From an uncultured Oscillospiraceae bacterium (GTDB taxonomy: Bacteria; Bacillota; Clostridia; Oscillospirales; Acutalibacteraceae): DNA of 64,000 nt. The position numbers and the translations under genes are program-made. Below are positions 27,999 through 36,399 of the stretch, in pieces. Within the stretch, counting starts at the first letter, position 1; each line of letters begins with the position of its first letter. The DNA is taken from the NCBI GenBank assembly GCA_900555015.1, contig USJL01000001.1, positions 116,894 through 180,893 of the forward strand, given 5' to 3'. A model generated the notes under the pieces. It was not told where the DNA came from. It did no database searches and worked only from the letters and a program-made list of their open reading frames with translations.

Positions 27999-29246
27999 AT
28001 GAATTTAACAGAAAGTTTAAAAATTGCAATTAAAAGCATTAAAGCAAATTGGATGCGTTCCCTTTTGACTATGCTTGGTATTATAATCGGTATCAGTTCT
28101 GTTATTATGATTGTCGGTGCAGGTACCGGCGCAAGAGATTACATTGTTTCATTAATTGAAGATATGGGTTCAAATGCAGTTATGATTTCTGTTGATGCAA
28201 CAAAAGCAACAGATAACGATTATATTACACTTGAAGATGTTGATAACATTAAAAAAAGAGTTAGCGGTGTAGACAGATGCTCACCTATGATGATGGGCTT
28301 TGCCAATGCCACTATTGATTCACAGGCTAAGGAAGCCACTGCAATGATCATCGGCGTTAATGCAGATATTCAGTATGCTATGCCTGAGGCTTGTGCTTAC
28401 GGACGATTTATTACAGATGAAGAATATGATGCATCAAGCCCTGTTGCCGTTATAGGCACAAACAGCGCCGATATGGCTTTTGGCTATCAGGATGTTGTAG
28501 GTGAATATGTAACCGTTTCTTCATCAGGCAGCACAATGAAGGTTAAAATTATCGGTTGTGCCGATATTGATTCTCTTGTAAACACTGTCGGCGGTTCTTC
28601 AAGCATTTCAGATATGTTTAAAACCGGTGACACTCTTTCTATTGCGTTATTTATGCCTTGCACAACACTTGCACAATTAACAGGCAGCGATGCTAAGTTA
28701 AGTTCAATTTTTGTAATCGGTGAGGACGAGGCTAATAACGAAGCTGTAGGTAATGCAACCGTTAACTATTTAAAGGCTGCCCACGGTAACTATTCAAACA
28801 GTATGTATACTGCTCAGGATATGGCAACATATGTTGAACTTGTTGATGTTATTATCTCTGTATTAACAACATTTATTGCTTGTATCGGTGCTATTTCTTT
28901 GCTTGTAGGCGGTATAGGTGTTATGAATATTATGCTTGTTTCCGTAACCGAACGAACAAGGGAAATCGGTATCAGGAAATCTCTTGGTGCAAAAACGGGC
29001 GTAATTGTTACTCAATTTCTTACAGAATCAATAATTTTGTGCTTAATCGGTGGTATTATAGGCGTTGTTTTAGGTGTTGCAGGCGCATATGCGGCGTGTG
29101 CAATAGTTAAGATTCAACCAAGTATTACAATAGGCACAATACTTATTGCGTTGTTCTTCTCAAGTGCCGTAGGATTAATATTCGGTGTATATCCTGCCAA
29201 AAAGGCTGCCCAGCTCAGTCCTATTGAGGCTTTAAGAAGAGATTAA
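27999..29246 (+). CDS. MacB/YknZ-type ABC transporter permease (FtsX family)
   Basis: The 415 residues have one N-terminal helix (about 18-42, with the MLGIIIGISSVI motif typical of MacB), a large external MacB-PCD domain (about 45-270), and three C-terminal helices with GGIGVMNIMLVSVTERTREIGIRKSLGAK, the FtsX hallmark. The protein ends PIEALRRD as in the family. GGGTGAT lies 7 bases before the ATG. Family members move peptides, lipids or drugs with an ATPase of the LolD/MacB type that is not encoded here, so it must borrow one from elsewhere or be an orphan pair. Confidence 0.87.
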   Translation: MNLTESLKIAIKSIKANWMRSLLTMLGIIIGISSVIMIVGAGTGARDYIVSLIEDMGSNAVMISVDATKATDNDYITLEDVDNIKKRVSGVDRCSPMMMGFANATIDSQAKEATAMIIGVNADIQYAMPEACAYGRFITDEEYDASSPVAVIGTNSADMAFGYQDVVGEYVTVSSSGSTMKVKIIGCADIDSLVNTVGGSSSISDMFKTGDTLSIALFMPCTTLAQLTGSDAKLSSIFVIGEDEANNEAVGNATVNYLKAAHGNYSNSMYTAQDMATYVELVDVIISVLTTFIACIGAISLLVGGIGVMNIMLVSVTERTREIGIRKSLGAKTGVIVTQFLTESIILCLIGGIIGVVLGVAGAYAACAIVKIQPSITIGTILIALFFSSAVGLIFGVYPAKKAAQLSPIEALRRD

Positions 29247-29265
29247 CAGTTTAATTTTAATTTTT

Positions 29266-29305
29266 ATTCCGGTTAAGTGTTTTACTTAGCCGGAATTGTT
29301 TTTAT
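29266..29305 (+). terminator. Terminator after the permease gene
   Basis: Stem ATTCCGGTTAAGT / ACTTAGCCGGAAT (one G-U pair) with a TGTTTT-like loop and a T-rich tail. Confidence 0.9.
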
Positions 29306-29307
29306 TA

Positions 29308-29336
29308 TTTACAAATTGTTGTAAATATGATACACT
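29308..29336 (+). promoter_or_regulatory. Possible promoter of the hexosamine kinase gene
   Basis: TTTACA and TACACT with a 17-base spacer, just after the preceding terminator; the leader would be only about 14 bases. Confidence 0.4.
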
Positions 29337-29356
29337 ATCATCTACGGAGGAAAGTT

Positions 29357-30469
29357 ATGGAGAATTTAACAGATATTATTACTCAGTTTGATTTTAAAGG
29401 TGATTATGTAAACTGTGAACTTTTCGGTTCGGGTCATATTAATACTACTTACCTTGTAACATATAACAATAACGGCGTTGAATGTAAATATGTTTTTCAA
29501 AGGGTTAATCCCAATGTTTTTAAAAATATAGAACAGTTGATGGATAATGTTTTCAGCGTTACTTCTTATCTAAGAAAAGAAATTGTTAAAAACGGCGGCA
29601 ATGAAAACCGTGAAACGTTGCATTACATCAGAACGAAAGACGGTCAAAAGTTTTATAAAGCAGAAGACGGCGGATATTACAGAGCTTATATTTTTGTTGA
29701 AAATTCCGTTAGTTATGACAGTGTGGAAAATGCAGAAACTTTTGGAGAAAGCGGCGTTGCTTTTGGTAAATTCCAAAAATTATTGGCAGATTTTCCGGCA
29801 AATACGCTTTATGAAACTATTCCTGATTTTCATAATACAATTAAAAGGTATAAAACCGAGTTTATCCCTGCTGTTGAAAATAATCTTTCCGGCAGAAAAG
29901 ATACTTGTTTTAATGAAATTGAGTTTGTAAAGAGAAGAAAAAAATATTGCTCAAAACTTGTTGATTTAATTGAATCCGGCGATTTGCCTTTGCGTGTTAC
30001 TCATAATGATACAAAGCTTAATAACGTTATGTTTGACAGTGATACCGATAAAGCAGTTTGTGTTATTGATTTAGATACAGTTATGCCCGGCCTTGCACTT
30101 TATGATTTCGGCGATTCTATTCGTTTTGGTGCCAATACGGCTGCCGAGGACGAAGCGGATTTGTCTAAAATAAAAATAAATTTAGATTATTTTAAGGCAT
30201 ATGCTCAGGGATTTTTGTCTCAAGCAGGGGAGAGTTTAAATCAATGTGAAATTGATAATCTTGCTTTTGCTTCTGTTCTAATGACTTTTGAGTGCGGAAT
30301 GAGATTTTTAACCGACTATTTAAACGGTGACACTTATTTTAAAATTGATTATCCGGAACATAATTTGGTTCGTGCAAGAAATCAATTTGCACTTGTTGCA
30401 GATATGGAAGAGCATATGAATGAAATGGAAGATATTATAACCGAAATTTCTTCTGCCTGCAGAAAATAA
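29357..30469 (+). CDS. nahK: N-acetylhexosamine 1-kinase (NahK-like, APH fold)
   Basis: Expected to phosphorylate GlcNAc/GalNAc at the anomeric carbon, feeding sugars freed from mucin or milk glycans (lacto-/galacto-N-biose) into metabolism. Start taken at 29357 behind GGAGG, giving 370 residues; the in-frame ATG at 29327 has no ribosome binding site. The sequence follows Bifidobacterium NahK closely: GSGHINTTYLV (25-34), catalytic HNDTKLNN (216-223), DLDTVMPG (238-245), DFGDSIRFG (250-258) and a C-terminal CGMRFLTDYL...PEHNLVR. It stands alone, with no phosphorylase or epimerase beside it. Substrate assignment rests on this resemblance. Confidence 0.85.
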   Translation: MENLTDIITQFDFKGDYVNCELFGSGHINTTYLVTYNNNGVECKYVFQRVNPNVFKNIEQLMDNVFSVTSYLRKEIVKNGGNENRETLHYIRTKDGQKFYKAEDGGYYRAYIFVENSVSYDSVENAETFGESGVAFGKFQKLLADFPANTLYETIPDFHNTIKRYKTEFIPAVENNLSGRKDTCFNEIEFVKRRKKYCSKLVDLIESGDLPLRVTHNDTKLNNVMFDSDTDKAVCVIDLDTVMPGLALYDFGDSIRFGANTAAEDEADLSKIKINLDYFKAYAQGFLSQAGESLNQCEIDNLAFASVLMTFECGMRFLTDYLNGDTYFKIDYPEHNLVRARNQFALVADMEEHMNEMEDIITEISSACRK

Positions 30470-30473
30470 AAAA

Positions 30474-30512
30474 ATAACACCCCAAGGATTTTTATCCTTG
30501 GGGTGTTTTGTT
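30474..30512. terminator. Bidirectional terminator between nahK and the minus-strand unknown gene
   Basis: AACACCCCAAGGAT / ATCCTTGGGGTGTT forms a perfect 14-bp stem with A-rich and T-rich flanks on opposite sides, suitable for ending transcripts from both directions. Confidence 0.93.
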
Positions 30513-30804
30513 ATTTTTTAAGTTCTCTTTCAAGCCAAACAGCGCCTAAATCAAGGGCGTTGAAAAGACCTGTTTTTTCGCTTTTTTTAATAACTTTTTC
30601 CTTTGGGTTAGTAATTTCCGGGTCGGTGCTGATAATTTGAATAAGCACCTTATCGGAAAGGGTAATATCGTTAAGTTCTTTGTTTGACATAACAGTTAAA
30701 CAAACAACGTACGGGTCAGACATATTACCGTAGTAAATAGTTTTACCGCATCTAACCAAAGGCTTTCCTTTGTAGGTAAGAAATGTATCTTTAATCTCTG
30801 CCAA
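30511..30804 (-). CDS. Conserved-looking protein of unknown function downstream of ireB
   Basis: I do not recognise this 97-residue protein. It has no membrane segment or signal peptide; it reads as a small beta-rich soluble domain (KGKPLVRCGKTIYYG, then DPYVVCLTV, then DKVLIQIIST) with a charged Lys-rich linker and a short helical end (AVWLERELKK). It starts with TTG behind GGGAGGG and lies 22 bases downstream of ireB under the same promoter, so a role related to IreB signalling is possible but unproven. In many Firmicutes this position holds ruvX or a DUF1292 gene; it does not look like either. Confidence 0.7.
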   Translation of the reverse strand: MAEIKDTFLTYKGKPLVRCGKTIYYGNMSDPYVVCLTVMSNKELNDITLSDKVLIQIISTDPEITNPKEKVIKKSEKTGLFNALDLGAVWLERELKK

Positions 30805-30826
30805 AGAAAACCCTCCCTTTCTTAAT

Positions 30827-31072
30827 TTAGTTGTTAAGATAAGACTTTACCATAGCGGCTAAAAGTTCATCCCTGTCAAGCCTTCTTATAAGACTTCTTG
30901 CATTGTTATGCGTTGTAATGTAAGTTGGGTCTTCGGAAAGAATATAGCCCACAATTTGATTAATCGGATTATAACCCTTTTCTTTAAGCGCATCAAAAAC
31001 CTGCGTAAGGGTTTCTTTCATAATATCGTCTTTTTCATCACCGATTTTAAATGTCATTGTTTTATCTGTCAA
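30827..31072 (-). CDS. ireB: IreB-family regulatory phosphoprotein (UPF0297)
   Basis: Small substrate of the Ser/Thr kinase IreK (PrkC type) that regulates cephalosporin resistance in enterococci. The 81 residues match the family nearly end to end: the N-terminal phospho-acceptor threonines (TDKTMTF), [20 protein letters not shown] and the [14 protein letters not shown] segment. The start is a TTG: AGGAGGTGG lies 6 bases upstream, whereas the first ATG (codon 6) is too far away. A separate promoter lies just upstream, so it does not depend on pheT transcription. The usual partner ruvX is not adjacent. Confidence 0.9.
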   Translation of the reverse strand: MTDKTMTFKIGDEKDDIMKETLTQVFDALKEKGYNPINQIVGYILSEDPTYITTHNNARSLIRRLDRDELLAAMVKSYLNN

Positions 31073-31096
31073 GTAAAGCCACCTCCTAATAAACTA

Positions 31097-31125
31097 ATTA
31101 TATACAAAATTAATGTTAATTACAA
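31097..31125 (-). promoter_or_regulatory. Promoter of ireB and the gene after it
   Basis: On the minus strand TTGTAA and TATAAT are spaced by 17 bases, about 25 bases upstream of the ireB start. Confidence 0.6.
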
Positions 31126-31155
31126 TCTTTTTTTTATTAATTACAAAAAATTGTA

Positions 31156-33555
31156 CTATGAACGAAGATTAATACCCATTTTAGCAAGTGCCTTAACAAC
31201 ACGCTTCATTGCTGCATCTGCCTCTTCGTCTGTTAAAGTTCTGTCTGCACTTCTCATTCTGATGTTAAATGCAACGCTCTTTTTGCCGCTTTCAATTTGG
31301 CTGCCTTCATAAACATCAAATAATTTAATGTTTTCAAGTGTTTTGCCAACTGCTTCGCCAATAGCTTTTTCAAGTTTAAGAACAGGAATGGATTTTTCGC
31401 ATACAAATGCTAAATCTCTTGTCGTTGCCGGGAATTTAGGCAATGGCTTGTGTGTTCTTGTGCCAAGTTTATTTTCGTATGCAGTGTCAACATCAATCTC
31501 GGCAAGGTAAACTCTTGTTCCTATTCCGTAATTTTCCGCTACGGTTGGGTGAACTTCACCAAGTGTTGCAATTACTGTTGAATTAACAATAAAGTTTGCT
31601 GTTCTGCCAGGGTGGAATGTTGGGTTGTCAACAACAGGTTCAACATCACATTCTGCTACATTAAGAACAGATAAAAGTTTTTCAACAATGCCTTTTAATG
31701 TGTAAAAATCAGCGTCTTTGCCGTACATACCGATAGCAATTTTTTGCTTTTCAACAGGAAGTTTGCCTTTTTCTGTAGGCGTATATACAGTGCCGATTTC
31801 ATAAAGGCTTGCTTTTTCGTTTTTATGGTTGTAGTTTCTTGCAAGCACATTAAGCATAGACGGCAAAATTGTTGTTCTCATAACACTTGTGTCTTCGCCC
31901 AATGGGTTGCTGATAACAACAGATTCTCTCATTTTACTGTTTTCTTTAAGATTAATTCTGTCATATGCTTTTGGGCTGATAAAGCTGAATGTTGAAACTT
32001 CGCTGCATCCGCAAGCAAGCAACGTGTCATTAATTGTTCTTGTAAATTTTTGTTTGTCTGTCAGTTTGCCTATTGCCACACCGCTTAACACTCTGTTAGG
32101 AATGTTGTGGTAGCCGTAAAAACGGGCAACTTCTTCTGAAATATCGGCAATGTGCTCAATATCGTTTCTAAATGAAGGGGCAATAATTTGGTCGCCTTCA
32201 AATTTAAATTCAATTTTTTCAAGAATTTTCTTTTGTTCTTCTTCACTTAAATCAATGCCTATAAAATTGTTAATCCATTCATAATCAAAGTTAAGTGAAA
32301 CCGGCTGTTTCGGCTTAACAAAGTTATCAACAACGCCGTTAACAACATCGCCTGCGTCAAGTAATTGAACAAGTTCAAGCGCTCTGTTAAGTGCGTCAAG
32401 AGTTGCAGATGGGTCAAGCTCTTTTTCATATCTGCTTGAAGCCTCTGTTCTCATTCCAAGGGCTTTTGCCGTTCTTCTTACTGAAATGCCGTTAAAGCAT
32501 GCGGATTCAAAAACTATTGTTGTTGTATCATCCATAATTCCGCTGTATTCGCCGCCCATTACGCCGGCAACTGCAACAGGCTTGTTCTCATCTGCAATAA
32601 CAAGCATTGAATCGTTAAGTTCTCTTTCAACTCCGTCAAGCGTAGTGATTTTCTCACCGTTTTTGGCATTTCTTACATTTACTGTATTGCCCTCAAGAAA
32701 ACGAAGGTCAAATGCATGCATAGGCTGACCGTATTCAAGCATTACGTAGTTTGTAATGTCAACAATGTTGCTTATAGGTCTAACGCCGCTTGCACGTAAT
32801 CTTTCACGAAGCCAACGTGGGCTTTCTTTAACTCTTACATTTTCAACAACGGCGCCTGAGTAGCGGTAACATTTTTCAGGTTCAAGAATGTTAACTTTAA
32901 GAATGTCGTTAACATTGCCGTGTCCTGCTTTAACAACAGGCTTTTTAAATGTAAATTCTCTGTTAAATGTTGCGGCAGCTTCTCTTGCAAGACCTGAAAC
33001 AGACATACAGTCGCATCTGTTTGAAGTTATTTCAAATTCAACGCAAGTGTCGTCATATCCGATTGCTTTGTGTATATCAAGTCCCAATGTTTTGTCGCAG
33101 TCATCGCCTAAAATAAATATTCCGTCTGTTCCTGCATATGGAAAATCATTTTCGGTAAGTCCCAATTCGTCAATAGAGCAAAGCATGCCGTTTGATTCAA
33201 CACCGCGAAGTTTGCCTTTTTTAATTTTTTCAAGGCAGTGGTCTTTTCTGTTAAAAACAACTGCACCGGGAAGCGCTACCGGAATATAGTCGCCTACAGT
33301 TAAGTTTTGAGCACCTGTAACAATTTGTTCCGGTGCTTCGCCGCCAACATTAATTGAACAAATCCAAAGATGGTCTGAATCCGGATGTTGTGTAAGTGAT
33401 TCAACCTTGCCCACTACAACGTTTTCGATTTCCGCACCTTCAACTTTAAATTCTTCAACTTTTGAGCCGGAAAGAGTCATTTCATCGCAAAATTCTTTGT
33501 CTGAAATATCGTCTAAATTAACATAATCTTTAAGCCATTTTCTTGATAAAATCAT
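31156..33555 (-). CDS. pheT: Phenylalanine-tRNA ligase beta subunit
   Basis: Large subunit of the (alpha-beta)2 enzyme; edits mischarged Tyr-tRNA and binds tRNA. The 799 residues contain the N-terminal EMAP-like tRNA-binding domain (VGKVESLTQHPDSDHL, about 48-63), the B3/B4 editing domain (NRCDCMSVSGLAREAAATF and IVDITNYVMLEYGQPMHAFD regions), B5, and the C-terminal FDX-ACB anticodon-binding domain (LPKFPATTRDLAFVC). AAGGAGGTG precedes the ATG, 13 bases after pheS. Confidence 0.96.
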   Translation of the reverse strand: MILSRKWLKDYVNLDDISDKEFCDEMTLSGSKVEEFKVEGAEIENVVVGKVESLTQHPDSDHLWICSINVGGEAPEQIVTGAQNLTVGDYIPVALPGAVVFNRKDHCLEKIKKGKLRGVESNGMLCSIDELGLTENDFPYAGTDGIFILGDDCDKTLGLDIHKAIGYDDTCVEFEITSNRCDCMSVSGLAREAAATFNREFTFKKPVVKAGHGNVNDILKVNILEPEKCYRYSGAVVENVRVKESPRWLRERLRASGVRPISNIVDITNYVMLEYGQPMHAFDLRFLEGNTVNVRNAKNGEKITTLDGVERELNDSMLVIADENKPVAVAGVMGGEYSGIMDDTTTIVFESACFNGISVRRTAKALGMRTEASSRYEKELDPSATLDALNRALELVQLLDAGDVVNGVVDNFVKPKQPVSLNFDYEWINNFIGIDLSEEEQKKILEKIEFKFEGDQIIAPSFRNDIEHIADISEEVARFYGYHNIPNRVLSGVAIGKLTDKQKFTRTINDTLLACGCSEVSTFSFISPKAYDRINLKENSKMRESVVISNPLGEDTSVMRTTILPSMLNVLARNYNHKNEKASLYEIGTVYTPTEKGKLPVEKQKIAIGMYGKDADFYTLKGIVEKLLSVLNVAECDVEPVVDNPTFHPGRTANFIVNSTVIATLGEVHPTVAENYGIGTRVYLAEIDVDTAYENKLGTRTHKPLPKFPATTRDLAFVCEKSIPVLKLEKAIGEAVGKTLENIKLFDVYEGSQIESGKKSVAFNIRMRSADRTLTDEEADAAMKRVVKALAKMGINLRS

Positions 33556-33568
33556 TTAACACACCTCC

Positions 33569-34588
33569 TTAAAACTGTTCCAAAAATCTTAAATCGTTTT
33601 CGTAAAGTAATCTCATATCGTCAATGTTAAAACGGAACATAACAAGTCTTTCAAGACCGATACCAAATGCAAAGCCGCTGTATTCTTCAGGGTCAACGCC
33701 ACCGTTTTTAAGAACTTTCGGGTGAACCATGCCGCCGCCCAAAATTTCAATCCAGCCTTCACCTTTACACATAGAGCAGCCTTTTCCGCCGCATTTAAAG
33801 CATGAAACGTCAATTTCACAGCTTGGCTCTGTAAATGGGAAGTGGTGCGGTCTTAAACGAATTTTTGTGTCTTCACCGTAAAGGCGCTTTGCAAATGCTT
33901 CAAGTGTGCCTTTAAGGTCTGCCATTGTAACGTTTTTATCAACAACCAATCCTTCAATTTGATGGAAAAGAGGGGAGTGCGTTGCGTCAACAGCATCAGA
34001 ACGGAAAACTCTGCCCGGTGCAATCATTCTGAAAGGAGGCTTGTTGTTCTCCATAAATCTGATTTGAACAGGGCTTGTTTGTGTTCTTAAAACAATGTTG
34101 TCGTCAATATAAAATGTGTCTTGCGTATCTCTTGCCGGGTGGTCTTTAGGAATGTTAAGGGCTTCAAAGTTGTAGTAATCGTATTCAACTTCGGGTCCTT
34201 CTGCAACGTCAAATCCCATGCCCATAAATATTTCTTTAATTTCGTCAAGAACTATTGAAAGCGGGTGTTTATGACCTATGGAGGCTTCCTTGCCCGGCAT
34301 AGTAACGTCAATGGTTTCTTCCTTTAATTTTCTTTCAAGTTCTTTCTTTTTAAGTTCTTCGCTTTTTGTTGCGATTTTTTCTTCAATGTCTGCACGAATT
34401 TCGTTGGCAAGCTGACCTATTACAGGTCTTTCTTCGGCTGAAAGCTTACCCATTTGTTTTAAAATTGCAGTAAGCTCGCCTTTTTTGCCAAGGTATTTAA
34501 TTCTTGCTTCTTCAATTTGTTCTTTTGTTTCAAAAGAATCAAGAGCCTCTTTAGCGGCGTTTCTGATTTTTTCAAGCTGCGTTTTCAT
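33569..34588 (-). CDS. pheS: Phenylalanine-tRNA ligase alpha subunit
   Basis: Catalytic class II synthetase subunit. The 339 residues show an N-terminal coiled coil (residues 1-90), motif 2 region ([26 protein letters not shown]) and motif 3 ([15 protein letters not shown]). A cysteine-rich segment ([17 protein letters not shown]) of the kind common in bacterial PheS is present. Controlled by the T-box leader upstream; operon with pheT. Confidence 0.96.
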   Translation of the reverse strand: MKTQLEKIRNAAKEALDSFETKEQIEEARIKYLGKKGELTAILKQMGKLSAEERPVIGQLANEIRADIEEKIATKSEELKKKELERKLKEETIDVTMPGKEASIGHKHPLSIVLDEIKEIFMGMGFDVAEGPEVEYDYYNFEALNIPKDHPARDTQDTFYIDDNIVLRTQTSPVQIRFMENNKPPFRMIAPGRVFRSDAVDATHSPLFHQIEGLVVDKNVTMADLKGTLEAFAKRLYGEDTKIRLRPHHFPFTEPSCEIDVSCFKCGGKGCSMCKGEGWIEILGGGMVHPKVLKNGGVDPEEYSGFAFGIGLERLVMFRFNIDDMRLLYENDLRFLEQF

Positions 34589-34612
34589 TAGCTTCTTCCT
34601 TTCTTTGCTTTT

Positions 34613-34862
34613 TGGGACAAAAAAATACTTGCCCCTAATTTAGGGACAAGTAATAATAACCTGCGGTACCACCCTTATTTTTGCATATGAGCAAACACTC
34701 TTTAAGCCGTTAACGGAGCTTGCCCCGTCTGCACCTACTTTTATTTTCAGCACAGCCGCTCGGAAGGGAACTTCGCTTTTAGTTTTCGTGCAAAACTTAC
34801 AGCCGTGGTTTCGCTCTCTAAAACGAAAATTTAAAAGTTACTTTTCTTCGTCATTGCGTTTT
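34613..34862 (-). promoter_or_regulatory. T-box leader of pheST (tRNA-Phe-sensing riboswitch)
   Basis: Fills most of the 331-base gap upstream of pheS. On the minus strand it holds the stem I AGAGAGCGAA element (near 34810), a GAAGTTCC segment with a TTC triplet (34768-34770) in the expected specifier region, the conserved antiterminator AAGGGTGGTACCGCAGG (34660-34677), and a terminator stem ACTTGTCCCTAA/TTAGGGGCAAGT plus T-run (34618-34651). Uncharged tRNA-Phe would pair with TTC and the T-box bulge and allow read-through. The T-box call is firm; the exact specifier position is inferred from its match to the Phe codon. Confidence 0.93.
34618..34653 (-). terminator. T-box-controlled attenuator terminator of pheST
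   Basis: Minus-strand stem ACTTGTCCCTAA / TTAGGGGCAAGT with a short loop, followed by seven T. It competes with the antiterminator containing GGTGGTACCGC. Confidence 0.9.
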
Positions 34863-34872
34863 ATTTTATAAT

Positions 34873-34901
34873 ATTATAATATATTTATTTTAATTTTGCA
34901 A
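34873..34901 (-). promoter_or_regulatory. Promoter of pheST
   Basis: Minus strand TTGCAA, 17-base spacer, TATAAT; predicted start near 34866, just before the T-box stem I. Confidence 0.7.
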
Positions 34902-34919
34902 GTGTTTTGTAAAAGGTGT

Positions 34920-36263
34920 TTATTTTGTTATTTCGTCAATTTTAAATGTTTTAAACTCTATGTAACTGCTTGGCTGTGATTCATAAAGCAAGCCTATTGT
35001 GTTGTCGTCAATTTGAGTAAGACATGAATAAGCAAAAAATCCATCGTTAATTTTAACGTGATTTAACCATTCAATGTGTGAGTAAATGCCTTTCTTTACT
35101 CTTATTTTACCTACAGACAGAACGCCGCACTCTCTTTTCTTTTTGCTTGGGTGAGAGCAAAAAACATATTCTCCTGCCGTAATAACACTTTTTTGGCATT
35201 TAGGCGCTTTAATTGCGGTTTTTCCGTTTTTAACCCAAGTTTTTCCGTTATCTGTTGAAATTGAAACAGGTGTGCTTCCAAATGTTTTTTGCCTGCCAAG
35301 TCCTATTACGGTTTCATCCTTGGCTTGAATAAGCTGCCATTCATCTGTGTTTTTGGCGTAAGGCTCTCTTGTTATTCTGTGCCAGGTTTCGCCGTTGTCA
35401 ACGCTGTATATCGAAACACATTCTTTTTTATCAACGTAAAGAGGCATAATAATTCTTCCGTCTTTTGCGGTAAGACCCACACCGGGGGCAACGCCCAAAA
35501 ATGTTCCGTCGGTTTCGTGTAATATCATATTTGTAATGTCTTTTGGCTCGCTCCAGGTTTTGCCGTTGTCTTTGCTTGTCAGCATAAATACATAGCATCT
35601 TTTTGGTGCTTTAAGAGGAGCGCCGAATGTGGTTTTTGCACCTATTTCATTTTTGCCCATGGCACCGTTTAAATATATGTTGCCAACATATTCTTCACCC
35701 TTGTAAAGGCTTCCCATTCCGTCCTTAACGGTATATTCAGTGGCGTTTTTCTTGCTGTCAACAACAGTTCCGTTTTCATCTATGTAGTAAAAATTACCGT
35801 CACGGTCATAAATAAGAGGGCGCATTTTACGGTTGAGCATTGCATACGGAACTTTTTTCTTGTCAAGTATTTTTTGATTGTGTAATCCTTTGCATTCAGG
35901 CCAAAAATCAACAAGCATAATAACATCGCCGTTTGGTGCTACAGCCATGCAAGGGTCAATAAAAAATGCCGAGGCGTAGCTTTCTGCCGAAATGCGGGTT
36001 TCTCTTGCCGGCGGAATTGCAACAGGCTCAATGTCGCTCCAGCTCTTTCCGCCGTCTTCACTTCTCCTTATTGCAATTTCAATATATCCCCAGTCTGCAC
36101 CCGATGAAGCACGGTCTATTGCCGCAATAAGAGTTCCGTTTGCATTTATCAGGCTTGGTATTCTGAATGCCGTGCCGCCGTTGCTTTTATTGCTGTTTTT
36201 TGTTAGTTCTTCGTTTAAAAATACAGAACTGTTTCCGCAAAATAATACTTGTTCGTTTGCCAT
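34920..36263 (-). CDS. Sialidase (exo-alpha-sialidase, GH33) without signal peptide
   Basis: Releases terminal sialic acid from glycans. Start taken at 36263 (MANEQ) because GGAG lies 8 bases upstream; an in-frame ATG 7 codons earlier precedes that site. The 447 residues show the FRIP motif (33-36), holding a catalytic-triad arginine, and four Asp-boxes SxDxGxTW at about 68-75 (SEDGGKSW), 230-237 (SKDNGKTW), 287-294 (SVDNGETW) and 336-343 (STDNGKTW). There is no signal peptide, membrane segment or sorting signal, so it should act in the cytoplasm on imported sialyl-oligosaccharides. No nan genes are adjacent. Divergent to the alcohol dehydrogenase gene. Confidence 0.88.
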   Translation of the reverse strand: MANEQVLFCGNSSVFLNEELTKNSNKSNGGTAFRIPSLINANGTLIAAIDRASSGADWGYIEIAIRRSEDGGKSWSDIEPVAIPPARETRISAESYASAFFIDPCMAVAPNGDVIMLVDFWPECKGLHNQKILDKKKVPYAMLNRKMRPLIYDRDGNFYYIDENGTVVDSKKNATEYTVKDGMGSLYKGEEYVGNIYLNGAMGKNEIGAKTTFGAPLKAPKRCYVFMLTSKDNGKTWSEPKDITNMILHETDGTFLGVAPGVGLTAKDGRIIMPLYVDKKECVSIYSVDNGETWHRITREPYAKNTDEWQLIQAKDETVIGLGRQKTFGSTPVSISTDNGKTWVKNGKTAIKAPKCQKSVITAGEYVFCSHPSKKKRECGVLSVGKIRVKKGIYSHIEWLNHVKINDGFFAYSCLTQIDDNTIGLLYESQPSSYIEFKTFKIDEITK

Positions 36264-36339
36264 ACGATTAACTCCATTATACATTTTTTAGGTATTATAA
36301 CATAAATTATAATATTTTGAAAGAATTTAATAAAATCTG

Positions 36340-36368
36340 TTGCATTGCTTTTACTTTTTTAGTAAAAT
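36340..36368 (+). promoter_or_regulatory. Promoter of the Fe-alcohol dehydrogenase gene
   Basis: TTGCAT, 17-base spacer, TAAAAT, about 25 bases before the start region. A minus-strand TATAAT (36294-36299) for the divergent sialidase has only a poor -35 partner. Confidence 0.55.
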
Positions 36369-36399
36369 ATATATGAAAATTTATTGAAAAGGAGGTTTT

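Noticed and set aside
32888..33289. 133-residue plus-strand frame inside pheT
   Set aside because: Antisense to conserved PheT editing-domain sequence; no family resemblance.
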